Of a DNA stretch of 26,310 nucleotides, positions 7,855-14,513 are shown one piece after another. The stretch covers positions 1-26,310 of the forward strand of contig JAZQHR010000027.1 in the NCBI GenBank assembly GCA_045540695.1, given 5' to 3'. Every line of letters starts with the position of its first letter. The first letter of the stretch is position 1. Under the pieces are notes generated by a model. The model ran no database searches. It saw nothing but the letters and a program-made list of their open reading frames with translations, and was not told the origin of the DNA. The DNA comes from JAZQHR01 sp045540695 (GTDB taxonomy: Bacteria > Bacillota > Clostridia > UMGS1810). Both the position numbers and the translations under genes were made by a program.

Positions 7855-9051
7855 TTATTCACATTTTGCTTTACTGACTTTTATATTTAAAAATAACAAT
7901 CCACACACAAGTATGGCGGGAAAGATTGTAGCTACAAACAAGCCTGTTTTAAGGTTTCCCCCTACCATTTCAGAAATCGTTCCAACCATTGTGGGACTTA
8001 TAGCTGCACCTAAATCACCCGCTAGAGCCAAAAATGCAAACATTGCCGTTCCGCCTCTTGGAAAGTTCTGAGATGATATGCAAATAGATCCAGGCCACAT
8101 AATACCAACTGCAAAGCCACAAAATGCACAACCTGCAAGTCCTAAAATTGGCATTGCAGATAACGAAGCTAACAAATAGCAAACAACACATACCATTGCA
8201 CAAATAAGCATTACCTTATTAAGATTAAGCTTTTCACTAAACTTTCCGTACAACATACGAGTAATACCCATAAACATAGCGAATAAGCACGGACCTGCTA
8301 TATCTCCCATAGTTTTTGAAATTCCAATAGCTGCTTCGGTAAACGCAGATGTCCACTGAGTCATAGTTGCCTCAGATGCACCAGAGCAAACCATAAGTAA
8401 TATCATTAACCAAAAGAGTGGTGCTTTTAGAAGCTGTTTTACACCCATACTCTTTCCATCTTCAATTAAACGTTCAATAGGACAATTTATAAAATTAAAT
8501 GTATTGTACAATGGTACAAGCGCCCAAATCAAGGTGAGTATTTTCCAGTTCTCTAATCCAAAAACAGTGAAAAATATGGTGGAACCTAAAATAACACCTG
8601 TTGCACCCCAGCAGTAAAATGAGTGTAAAAGACTCATCATTCCATCTTTATTTTCGAAGGGACATGCCTCAACAATTGGACTAAGTAATACTTCAACAAG
8701 ACCGCTTCCAATTGCATAAAGTATTACAGATATTAAAATACCTACAAATGGCATTGGAAGTATCTCTGGCAAAAACGCCATTAACGCAAGTCCAACAGAC
8801 GATAAAACTTGAGATGCAACAACACATGTTCTATATCCTATTTTATCTGCATATTTGGTAGCCACAAGGTCTATAAGTAATTGTGTTAAATAAAAAACCA
8901 AAGGAATAATCGCAATCTTTTCAAGCGAAATCCCATAAGAACCTTTAAATGTTAAAAACAACAGTGGAGTAAAATTAGCTGTTATAGCCTGTGTAACAAA
9001 GCCAAGGTAACAGGCAATCAGCGTCTTTTTGTAATTTTTTTGTTTAGTCAT
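7855..9051 (-). CDS. Major facilitator superfamily transporter
   Basis: Twelve-segment MFS protein of 398 residues. It starts NYKKTLIACYLGFVTQAITANF and has the loop-2/3 type motif DLVATKYADKIGYRTCVV (about residues 60-78) and the half-repeat equivalent GITRMLYGKFSEKLN in the second half. The profile resembles the sugar/FucP-like or general uptake clade, but no substrate can be assigned. It has a near-ideal promoter (9093-9121), AGGAG ribosome site and strong terminator. It lies just outside the left direct repeat, so it was probably the original divergent neighbour of ychF, though a link to the adjacent catabolic operon cannot be excluded. Confidence 0.87.
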   Translation of the reverse strand: MTKQKNYKKTLIACYLGFVTQAITANFTPLLFLTFKGSYGISLEKIAIIPLVFYLTQLLIDLVATKYADKIGYRTCVVASQVLSSVGLALMAFLPEILPMPFVGILISVILYAIGSGLVEVLLSPIVEACPFENKDGMMSLLHSFYCWGATGVILGSTIFFTVFGLENWKILTLIWALVPLYNTFNFINCPIERLIEDGKSMGVKQLLKAPLFWLMILLMVCSGASEATMTQWTSAFTEAAIGISKTMGDIAGPCLFAMFMGITRMLYGKFSEKLNLNKVMLICAMVCVVCYLLASLSAMPILGLAGCAFCGFAVGIMWPGSICISSQNFPRGGTAMFAFLALAGDLGAAISPTMVGTISEMVGGNLKTGLFVATIFPAILVCGLLFLNIKVSKAKCE

Positions 9052-9092
9052 GACGTACTCCTAAATAATCAAATGATATTTATTTTAAAGAT

Positions 9093-9121
9093 ATTATACC
9101 TTAGTTATAAACATTTGTCAA
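9093..9121 (-). promoter_or_regulatory. Consensus sigma-A promoter of the MFS gene
   Basis: Minus-strand TTGACA (9121-9116), 17-base spacer, TATAAT (9098-9093): both hexamers match the consensus exactly. Confidence 0.9.
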
Positions 9122-9140
9122 AAATTAGCATAAAATAAAC

Positions 9141-9299
9141 GCAGAATAATTGACTATTATATAATAATATGATATAACTTTTAATTGTAAATTTTTAAGA
9201 AATATAGCCAAGAAAAAAGTTGTTAGGCTTTGTATCACACCAAGCCAGAAACATTGGAATATAAGGAGATGTAGATAAATATGAAACTTGGTATAGTCG
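9141..9299 (+). repeat. Direct repeat, left copy (ychF promoter, leader and first codons)
   Basis: Aligns without gaps to 14355-14513. The non-coding 146 bases to ATGAAA differ at one base only (9178, C for T). Codons 3-6 differ at three bases (9287, 9289, 9298), all synonymous. Similarity stops at codon 7. Upstream flanks of the two copies are unrelated. Confidence 0.95.
9150..9178 (+). promoter_or_regulatory. Duplicated ychF promoter with damaged -10 box
   Basis: TTGACT, 17-base spacer, TATAAC. The right-hand copy reads TATAAT. The only non-coding difference between the copies changes the last and most conserved T of the -10 hexamer, which should weaken it strongly. Confidence 0.75.
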
Positions 9300-9364
9300 T
9301 TCATGCACCTTTTTTCTATATGTCACACTATTGTTCGTTCCGGGCAATAGTGTTCTTTTTATAA
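9281..9364 (+). pseudogene. Truncated ychF start (27-codon remnant)
   Basis: The left repeat retains the ychF ribosome site (AAGGAG) and start MKLGIV, identical in protein to the intact gene, then diverges into VHAPFFYMSHYCSF and stops at TAA after 27 codons. The P-loop of YchF (GLPNVGKST) is absent. The reading frame overlaps a terminator hairpin. It is either a leftover of ychF after insertion or the start codon region of another gene joined by microhomology at ATGAAA; no protein function is expected. Confidence 0.7.
9325..9360 (+). terminator. Intrinsic terminator at the left island junction
   Basis: Nine-base stem (ACACTATTG 9325-9333 with CAATAGTGT 9345-9353), an 11-base loop, then TTCTTTTT. 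It would end any transcript from the duplicated ychF promoter after about 180 bases. Confidence 0.85.
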
Positions 9365-9373
9365 CCTAAAATT

Positions 9374-9407
9374 AAGGGCGTACCGATTTGATTGCGGTAC
9401 GCCCCTT
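9374..9407 (-). terminator. Intrinsic terminator of the island enzyme operon
   Basis: Ten-base GC-rich perfect stem GGGCGTACCG/CGGTACGCCC (9376-9385 with 9395-9404), nine-base loop. Read on the minus strand it is followed by TTAATTTT and lies about 85 bases past the stop of the last operon gene; flanking AA/TT pairs may also let it work in the plus direction. Confidence 0.75.
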
Positions 9408-9437
9408 GAATATTTTTCTGTGTCAGAAAGAATATTC
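9408..9437. repeat. Imperfect inverted repeat beside the operon end
   Basis: GAATATTTTTCTG and CAGAAAGAATATTC are complementary apart from one bulge, around a TGT loop. It lies between the operon terminator and the last gene; on either strand it can form a stable AU-rich hairpin. Its role is unknown, possibly protection of the mRNA 3' end. Confidence 0.6.
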
Positions 9438-9490
9438 ATAAAAAGCACAAGAAGACAATTCTTATTGAATTACCATCTTGATTATAATAT

Positions 9491-10144
9491 TTAGTTTTTA
9501 ATAATAGAATAACCTAACCTTCCTTGCAAAATTTTGCTATCATGAAACAATAGTGGAATGTACTTATTTTTGCTGAATTCTACGATAAACTTTTCACTCG
9601 CTTCTTTGTTATAGGATGAACCTGTACAGATTCTGTCTGTTAAGCATTTTACATAATAACATTCATCACCACACAGCACATAGTTATCTGCTAAAACGAT
9701 ACAGGAGCCAACGGAATGTCCCCCAATTTTCCTTATACGTATGTTCTCCGATAATGAGAATTCATCATCAATCAAATGAATATCAAAGCTTGTTGGAATG
9801 TACTTTTTTGCCGCAGTATATTCATCTTTTTGAATGTGTACATCGGCATTCTCATAATATCTGATAGCTTCTATGTGGTCGTGGTGAGAATGCGTAATGA
9901 TAACATCAGTAATATCATTTGGAGAAAGACCGTATTCTTTTAATACGTCAACCGGCTTTTTGAATATCGACATTTCAAAGCCTGCACCATCATCGCAACC
10001 TACATCCACAAGTATATTCTTATTTTCGGTTTGTACCAAATAGATTGTAAATGTAATCGGCAAAAGAACATCTTTTCTGCCACCTTTAAAAATATAGTTT
10101 TCACCGAATACTGATTCTCCGTATTTTAATGCTACAATCTTCAT
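9491..10144 (-). CDS. Metallo-beta-lactamase-fold hydrolase (lactonase/glyoxalase II-like)
   Basis: A 217-residue MBL-fold enzyme with a complete two-metal ligand set: HSHHDH (H85, H87, D89, H90), GGHS (H143), CGDE (D160) and LFHD (H201). The size and layout fit the group that includes N-acyl-homoserine lactonases and other lactone or thioester hydrolases, but substrate specificity cannot be read. It is the last gene of the island operon; its ATG overlaps the stop of the oxidoreductase by four bases, so the two are translationally coupled. In this context it may hydrolyse a lactone or ring-derived ester made by the upstream enzymes (inference). Confidence 0.85.
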   Translation of the reverse strand: MKIVALKYGESVFGENYIFKGGRKDVLLPITFTIYLVQTENKNILVDVGCDDGAGFEMSIFKKPVDVLKEYGLSPNDITDVIITHSHHDHIEAIRYYENADVHIQKDEYTAAKKYIPTSFDIHLIDDEFSLSENIRIRKIGGHSVGSCIVLADNYVLCGDECYYVKCLTDRICTGSSYNKEASEKFIVEFSKNKYIPLLFHDSKILQGRLGYSIIKN

Positions 10145-11118
10145 TGTACCTTCAGCACTACCTTGCCTATATTTTCACCACGGTAAAGAATATCGTGTGC
10201 TTCTTCGGCTTCTGTAATCGGGAGAACCTTATATACGGTAGGCTTTATCTCACCGTTCGCTACCTTTTCCCACACCTCATTGACAAGATTTGCGAGAATT
10301 TCAGCTTTCATTTCAGGAGTGCGTGAACGAAGCGTACTGCCAACAATCCTGATGTTCTTTTTGTAAATATTTTTAAGGTCAATAGTTGTATTTGCTCCGG
10401 CAAGAGCCGCAATTACTATCCAACGACATCCATATTTTACATATGGCAGACAGTCACCAAGATTTTGACCGCCAAGACAGTCAATAGCAATATCAACAGC
10501 CCTGCCTTGTGCTTCTTCTTTTTTTAGTATTTCAGGCAGGTTTTTCTCTCTTGTGTCAACTACGAGGTCAGCACCAAGGTGCTGAATATTTTCAGGATCA
10601 CTTATAACCGTTGTAATAACACGCAAGCCAAATGCTTTTGCCATAGGGATAATAACGCTGGCAAGTCCACTTGCTCCTGCCTGCATAAGCAATGTATCAC
10701 CTGCTTTAGCATGACCTTCAATAAATAGCTTCAAATATGCAGTTGCGAATGCTTCGGGGATCGCCGCAGCTTCTGCCATTGTACAATTCTTTGGTACAGG
10801 CATACACATATCAAATCTGACAGAAACAAATTCTGCATAACCGCCACCACCAAGCAGTGCACAAACTTTATCGCCGATTTTGTAATTTGATTTTGCTTTT
10901 GCGCCCTCTGTCATTTCAACAATTTCGCCTGAAACTTCTAGCCCCATCCATTCAGGACAGCCTTCGGGCGGTGGATAGTCGCCCTCTCTTTGCATAAGGT
11001 CTGCACGATTTAGAGCCGCATATTCAACTTTTATTAAAACTTCATCTTCAGTAAGAACAGGATTCGGAACCTCATCCCATCTTAAACTCTTATCATTATT
11101 TACAAGTATTGCTTTCAT
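10141..11118 (-). CDS. Zinc-independent MDR: NAD(P)H:quinone/enone oxidoreductase (PIG3-like)
   Basis: A 325-residue medium-chain reductase. The N-terminal GroES-like domain reads VLIKVEYAALNRADLMQREG and DYPPPEGCPEWMGLEVSGEI, which is typical of the PIG3/TP53I3 and quinone oxidoreductase branch; the structural and catalytic zinc cysteines of classical alcohol dehydrogenases are absent. The nucleotide-binding loop is MQAGASGLAS at residues 145-154. Relatives reduce quinones or alpha,beta-unsaturated ketones with NAD(P)H. It overlaps both neighbours by four bases, so it is embedded in the operon. An enone-reductase step after a dehydratase would fit the context (inference). Confidence 0.88.
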   Translation of the reverse strand: MKAILVNNDKSLRWDEVPNPVLTEDEVLIKVEYAALNRADLMQREGDYPPPEGCPEWMGLEVSGEIVEMTEGAKAKSNYKIGDKVCALLGGGGYAEFVSVRFDMCMPVPKNCTMAEAAAIPEAFATAYLKLFIEGHAKAGDTLLMQAGASGLASVIIPMAKAFGLRVITTVISDPENIQHLGADLVVDTREKNLPEILKKEEAQGRAVDIAIDCLGGQNLGDCLPYVKYGCRWIVIAALAGANTTIDLKNIYKKNIRIVGSTLRSRTPEMKAEILANLVNEVWEKVANGEIKPTVYKVLPITEAEEAHDILYRGENIGKVVLKVQ

Positions 11119-11924
11119 AATTTACATCCTTTCTCTGTAATATCCGGCAAATAATCAAGATTATCCCGCACAGCCTTTGCTGCCTTGATTGTAGGCTGAG
11201 TGGGTACAGCACGCTCATCATGCTCTCTCACTGCAAGATAAGAAACACAGCCAAGTTGAGGCCCAATCATTCTATGGATTTTAGAATGTGTGCCGCCGGA
11301 TAAGAACAAAAACGGAACCTTTAATTCTTTTTTTAGCAACGTATTTATTCTTAAATTTTCCATTTGCTCTTCGTCAGAATTTGCTGCTGTTACAATTTTG
11401 ACAATATCAGCACCTCTTCGTTGTTGTTCATGGGCAATTTCCAAAACTGTTTCTGCTGAAGCAAATTTTAGCACATGAGAAGACATTAAAGCTTCTTTTC
11501 CCATTTGATGGATTTTATCAATCAAACGCATCTGTTTATCAATGGCAGATTGTTTCATAGAAAGCTCAAGACCTATACCCATTCCGCTATCTGAATCAAA
11601 CCAGCTTGCCGGAACATCGCCAAGTGTTGCACCACAGGACAGTGCCGTCAAAAGCCCGTCTGCAAGTTCTTCGTCTGAAAATCCGGTGTTTTCTTTCCCT
11701 CGGTAATTGGTTATATATACTGGGTGTCCGGAACACGCAGCAAATATCTTTTCATAATTTTCTTCGTTTTTGTATTCTTTTTTCAGGCGCTCAAGCTGTA
11801 TGCCAAGACAGTCTGCTCCATCATAGATGGAATTCTTTACTGCAAATCTTATGCTGTCAGGATTATCCTTCAATATCATCCCTGTAATCAATGGACGATT
11901 TTGATTTAAAAATGTAGGCTTCAT
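11115..11924 (-). CDS. Type I 3-dehydroquinate dehydratase-like protein
   Basis: A 269-residue TIM-barrel protein of the class I DHQ dehydratase (AroD) family. The Schiff-base lysine is present (ADIVKIV, K176), as are the catalytic histidine (MSSHVLKF, H150), an arginine before the phosphate-like site (HRMIG, R218) and the loop glutamine (VPTQ, Q243); R75 in NYRGKE matches the family RSAKEGG site. But the usual E-x-R on strand 2 (EWR in E. coli AroD) reads GIQ at residues 41-43, so two substrate-binding residues are lost. The fold and chemistry should be a Schiff-base beta-elimination, but the substrate is probably not plain 3-dehydroquinate. The AAGGAG ribosome site lies in the end of the preceding SDR gene. 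Confidence 0.78.
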   Translation of the reverse strand: MKPTFLNQNRPLITGMILKDNPDSIRFAVKNSIYDGADCLGIQLERLKKEYKNEENYEKIFAACSGHPVYITNYRGKENTGFSDEELADGLLTALSCGATLGDVPASWFDSDSGMGIGLELSMKQSAIDKQMRLIDKIHQMGKEALMSSHVLKFASAETVLEIAHEQQRRGADIVKIVTAANSDEEQMENLRINTLLKKELKVPFLFLSGGTHSKIHRMIGPQLGCVSYLAVREHDERAVPTQPTIKAAKAVRDNLDYLPDITEKGCKL

Positions 11925-11927
11925 ATG

Positions 11928-12692
11928 TCAGCAGCTCCTTCCGGCAGCATTTCTGCCACCATCAATCATAATGTTTTCGCCATTTATAAATTGGCCTTTA
12001 TCAGATGCTATAAACAGAATTAAATCTATAATCTCCTGCGGCTCGGCTGCTCGCCCAAGCAATGTCTTCATATTTGCCATTGCCTCACGCGTCAACACAG
12101 GTCCTGGTGAAACACATACGCATCTGATGCCATATTTCGAGCCGTATTGTGCAATAGACTTTGTCAATCCAAACATAAGTCCTGCTTTTGATGTCGGATA
12201 ATCCATTCCGTATCCGTCACCTTCCTGTCCAGTGATTGAGCCGATGTTGATGATAAGACCACTTTTTTGCTCTCTCATCTGCTTTAATACTGCATGCGCA
12301 AAATAAAAAGGTCCTTTTAAATTTACGTCAATTCCCCAATCGTAAACATCAATAGGAACGTCGGGAAACTCAGGATGCTTTTCTCTGTCAACCTTTTGCA
12401 TACGCACAGCCGTACCACCTGCAAAATTGCACATAACATCAATAGTGCCAAATACCTCAACCGCTTTATCTCTAATATTACAAACTTGAGCATAGTCACG
12501 TACATCGCAAACTATACCAATCGCCTTGCCTTTTCTTTTTGAATTTATTTCTTCAACCTTTTCGTTCAAAACTTTTTCATTAACATCGCATAATACAACA
12601 TTTCCGCCAAGCTCTACCCAGTTTTGAGCAAATAAAAGTCCCATTCCTGATGCTGCTCCCGTTGAAATTGCTGTTTTTCCTGTAAAATCCAT
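11928..12692 (-). CDS. Short-chain dehydrogenase/reductase (SDR), NAD(H)-type
   Basis: Classical SDR of 254 residues. Cofactor loop TGAASGMG (residues 11-18), NFAGG at 89-93 in place of NNAG, catalytic Ser152 (NIGSITG) and YPTSK (Y165, K169). Strand 2 ends in CDVNEK, an aspartate typical of NAD preference. Start taken at MDFTGK with GGAGTG nine bases upstream, 13 bases after the stop of the preceding SDR; the open frame extends 26 codons upstream into that gene but without a ribosome site. C-terminus ends GRSC, no oddities. Second gene of the island operon; substrate unknown, probably a hydroxyl on a ring or polyol (inference). Confidence 0.88.
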   Translation of the reverse strand: MDFTGKTAISTGAASGMGLLFAQNWVELGGNVVLCDVNEKVLNEKVEEINSKRKGKAIGIVCDVRDYAQVCNIRDKAVEVFGTIDVMCNFAGGTAVRMQKVDREKHPEFPDVPIDVYDWGIDVNLKGPFYFAHAVLKQMREQKSGLIINIGSITGQEGDGYGMDYPTSKAGLMFGLTKSIAQYGSKYGIRCVCVSPGPVLTREAMANMKTLLGRAAEPQEIIDLILFIASDKGQFINGENIMIDGGRNAAGRSC

Positions 12693-12705
12693 ATTCTGCA
12701 CTCCA

Positions 12706-13428
12706 TTAATTTTTCTTTCTGCAACCATCAATTCGATAATCTTGCCCTGATATATATGCCGCCTTATCACTGGCTAAAAAACAAATCAAGTATGCATATT
12801 CTTCTAATTCTCCGCGTCTTCCCATGTAGCAAAGCTCTGTTTCGCGATTTGCACCCTCATTTCTTACACTTCCGGGAACAACATTGTTTACTGTGATTCC
12901 TTTGTCAGCAACCTCTTTTGCCAGTGCTTTTGTAAACGAGCTTACTGCACCTTTTGTCATTGAGTAAGGAACCATATTCGCATTGCCGTACACGCCTGCA
13001 ACCGAACCGATATTAATAATCCTACCATAAGAATTTTCTATCATGCCAGGAAGGGCTTCGTGTGTAAAATACATCAACCCTAAAATATTCACGTTAATTA
13101 TTTTCTTCCAATCGTCACTCGTTGTTTCTGCAAACAGCTTCCGCATTCTCCAAAGTCCTGCGTTATTAACTAAAATATCAATTTTGCCATATTGGTTAAT
13201 AATTTCCTGAGTTATCTCATGGACTCTTTGTTCATCGCTCACATCACAAATGTATGATGATACATTTGCTCCAATTGATTTGATTTCCTCGGCAAGAGTA
13301 TCAAGACCTTCTGCATTGACATCAACAATGCATACATTTGCTCCGTTTCTTGCAAATTCGATGGCAGTCGCCTTGCCAATTCCGACAGATGCACCTGTAA
13401 TTATGACAGTTTTATTTTTAAATTCCAT
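12706..13428 (-). CDS. Short-chain dehydrogenase/reductase (SDR), NAD(H)-type
   Basis: Classical SDR of 240 residues and the first gene of the island operon. Cofactor loop TGASVGIG (11-18), NNAG (88-91), catalytic Ser142 (NIGSVAG) and YSMTK (Y155, K159); VDVNAE after strand 2 again points to NAD. Ribosome site GGAGG is seven bases before the ATG. It is clearly not a duplicate of the next SDR: outside the motifs the two differ through most of the substrate region. FabG-like enzymes look similar, but the island context and pairing favour a catabolic dehydrogenase. Substrate unknown. Confidence 0.88.
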   Translation of the reverse strand: MEFKNKTVIITGASVGIGKATAIEFARNGANVCIVDVNAEGLDTLAEEIKSIGANVSSYICDVSDEQRVHEITQEIINQYGKIDILVNNAGLWRMRKLFAETTSDDWKKIINVNILGLMYFTHEALPGMIENSYGRIINIGSVAGVYGNANMVPYSMTKGAVSSFTKALAKEVADKGITVNNVVPGSVRNEGANRETELCYMGRRGELEEYAYLICFLASDKAAYISGQDYRIDGCRKKN

Positions 13429-13454
13429 CGTTAATCCTCCCTATTGTTTTTTTC

Positions 13455-13483
13455 ACTATATCATCTTGCAAAAATCTGTTCAA
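13455..13483 (-). promoter_or_regulatory. Promoter of the island enzyme operon
   Basis: Minus-strand TTGAAC (13483-13478), 17-base spacer, TATAGT (13460-13455), 26 bases before the first SDR start. Its -35 region lies inside the spacer of the opposing regulator promoter, so the two cannot be occupied freely at the same time. Confidence 0.75.
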
Positions 13484-13494
13484 TATGGTATACT
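13466..13494 (+). promoter_or_regulatory. Promoter of the AraC-family regulator
   Basis: TTGCAA (13466-13471), 17-base spacer, TATACT (13489-13494), about 50 bases before the start codon. It interlocks with the divergent operon promoter. Confidence 0.7.
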
Positions 13495-13544
13495 GTAAAA
13501 AAAGTAACTATTCTGCAATTGTGCTGTGTCGGAGGTGTAAAAAG

Positions 13545-14303
13545 ATGCAAGTCCAAAAAATATATGTCTCGGAGCTTTCCGCATCAAAGCATATATTTAA
13601 TAATTATCATTTTTGCCGTGGAAATAGCAATCAAAGGAAAACCCGGGTTGGAGTTATAATAAAAGGTAGCGGAACCTATATCTATTTGAATAAAAAGCTC
13701 AATGTAAACGAAGGGGATATCGTATTTATTCCGGAGAATATTTATTGTTATTCCGAGTGGCACGGAAGCCCTGAAATTGAAGTAATTTATGTGAGTTGTT
13801 TTATGCACTATGAGCAGTTTCGATATGAACCTCAAATTATTTGTTGCGATAAAGAAATCAAGAATGACCTATTAAAAATAGCCAATATATTGTCAATCGA
13901 CTATATTAAGGAATTGGAAGCATTTTCATTGTTTTATAAACTGCTTAAAAAAGTGCTTCCTCAAATGGTGCAGTCGAATATTTCATACGATAAAGCCTTG
14001 CAAACAGCGATTGAATTCATTACTGATAATTGGAATAATGATTTTTCTATTTCCGATTTAGCAAAAAGGTGTTGTGTTAGTGAGTCTACGCTTTACCACT
14101 TGTTTCAAAAGGAATTAGGACAAACACCTGTTAATTTTTTGAATTCAATCAAAATTAATAATGCAATAAAATACTTAGAAAATAGTAACTATTCTATTTC
14201 TACGATAAGCAGACTGGTTGGCTTTAATTCCGAAAATCATTTCAGAAAGGTTTTTAGAAGCATCACAGAAACAACACCTTCAAAATTTAAAAAGAAGTCA
14301 TAA
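13545..14303 (+). CDS. AraC/XylS-family transcriptional regulator
   Basis: A 252-residue regulator. The N-terminal half is a cupin-like sensing domain (RVGVIIKGSGTYIYLN, then VNEGDIVFIPENIYCY), and the last about 100 residues form the two helix-turn-helix AraC domain (FSISDLAKRCCVSESTLYHLF; then SISTISRLVGFNSENHFRKVF, followed by TPSKFKK). Start set at the ATG after GGAGGTG (eight-base spacing); 20 further open codons upstream include the promoter and are discarded. It is transcribed divergently from the enzyme operon from an overlapping promoter pair, so it probably senses a pathway substrate or intermediate and activates the operon (inference). Confidence 0.92.
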   Translation: MQVQKIYVSELSASKHIFNNYHFCRGNSNQRKTRVGVIIKGSGTYIYLNKKLNVNEGDIVFIPENIYCYSEWHGSPEIEVIYVSCFMHYEQFRYEPQIICCDKEIKNDLLKIANILSIDYIKELEAFSLFYKLLKKVLPQMVQSNISYDKALQTAIEFITDNWNNDFSISDLAKRCCVSESTLYHLFQKELGQTPVNFLNSIKINNAIKYLENSNYSISTISRLVGFNSENHFRKVFRSITETTPSKFKKKS

Positions 14304-14319
14304 TAGATTGTCAATCTAT
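14303..14319. repeat. Perfect 17-bp inverted repeat after the regulator gene
   Basis: ATAGATTG-T-CAATCTAT starts at the last base of the regulator stop. No T-run follows, so it is a poor terminator; it may be a weak hairpin or a protein-binding palindrome near the right island end. Confidence 0.6.
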
Positions 14320-14354
14320 AACTCCATTTCATCAATAATTTGAAACAAAAAATT

Positions 14355-14513
14355 GCAGAATAATTGACTATTATATAATAATATGATATAATTTTTAATT
14401 GTAAATTTTTAAGAAATATAGCCAAGAAAAAAGTTGTTAGGCTTTGTATCACACCAAGCCAGAAACATTGGAATATAAGGAGATGTAGATAAATATGAAA
14501 TTAGGTATAGTTG
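14355..14513 (+). repeat. Direct repeat, right copy (functional ychF 5' region)
   Basis: Partner of 9141-9299. Holds the intact ychF promoter, a roughly 100-base leader, the AAGGAG ribosome site and codons 1-6 of ychF. The leader contains a small GGCTT/AAGCC stem common to both copies. Confidence 0.95.
14364..14392 (+). promoter_or_regulatory. ychF promoter
   Basis: TTGACT, 17-base spacer, TATAAT (14387-14392). A leader of about 95 bases separates it from the start codon. Confidence 0.85.

Larger units (their letters stand above)
9141..14513. mobile_element. Putative acquired island bounded by duplicated ychF 5' region
   Basis: Two direct repeats of the ychF promoter, leader and first codons (9141-9299 and 14355-14513), exactly 5,214 bp apart and without gaps, enclose six genes: an AraC regulator and a five-gene enzyme operon. 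The right copy drives the intact ychF, the left copy is a truncated remnant. Removal of one repeat plus the enclosed DNA would leave a simple MFS/ychF divergent pair. No integrase, transposase or relaxase is seen inside, so it could be a cis-mobilisable remnant, a single-crossover plasmid insertion, or a partial duplication with later gain. Mobility is inferred. Confidence 0.55.

Noticed and set aside
11928..13428. The two adjacent SDR genes as a recent tandem duplication
   Set aside because: They share only the fold motifs; lengths, loops and substrate regions differ strongly.
9141..14513. Integrase, transposase, relaxase or insertion sequence inside the island
   Set aside because: Every substantial open frame there is an enzyme or the AraC regulator; no recombinase motif or terminal inverted repeats were seen.
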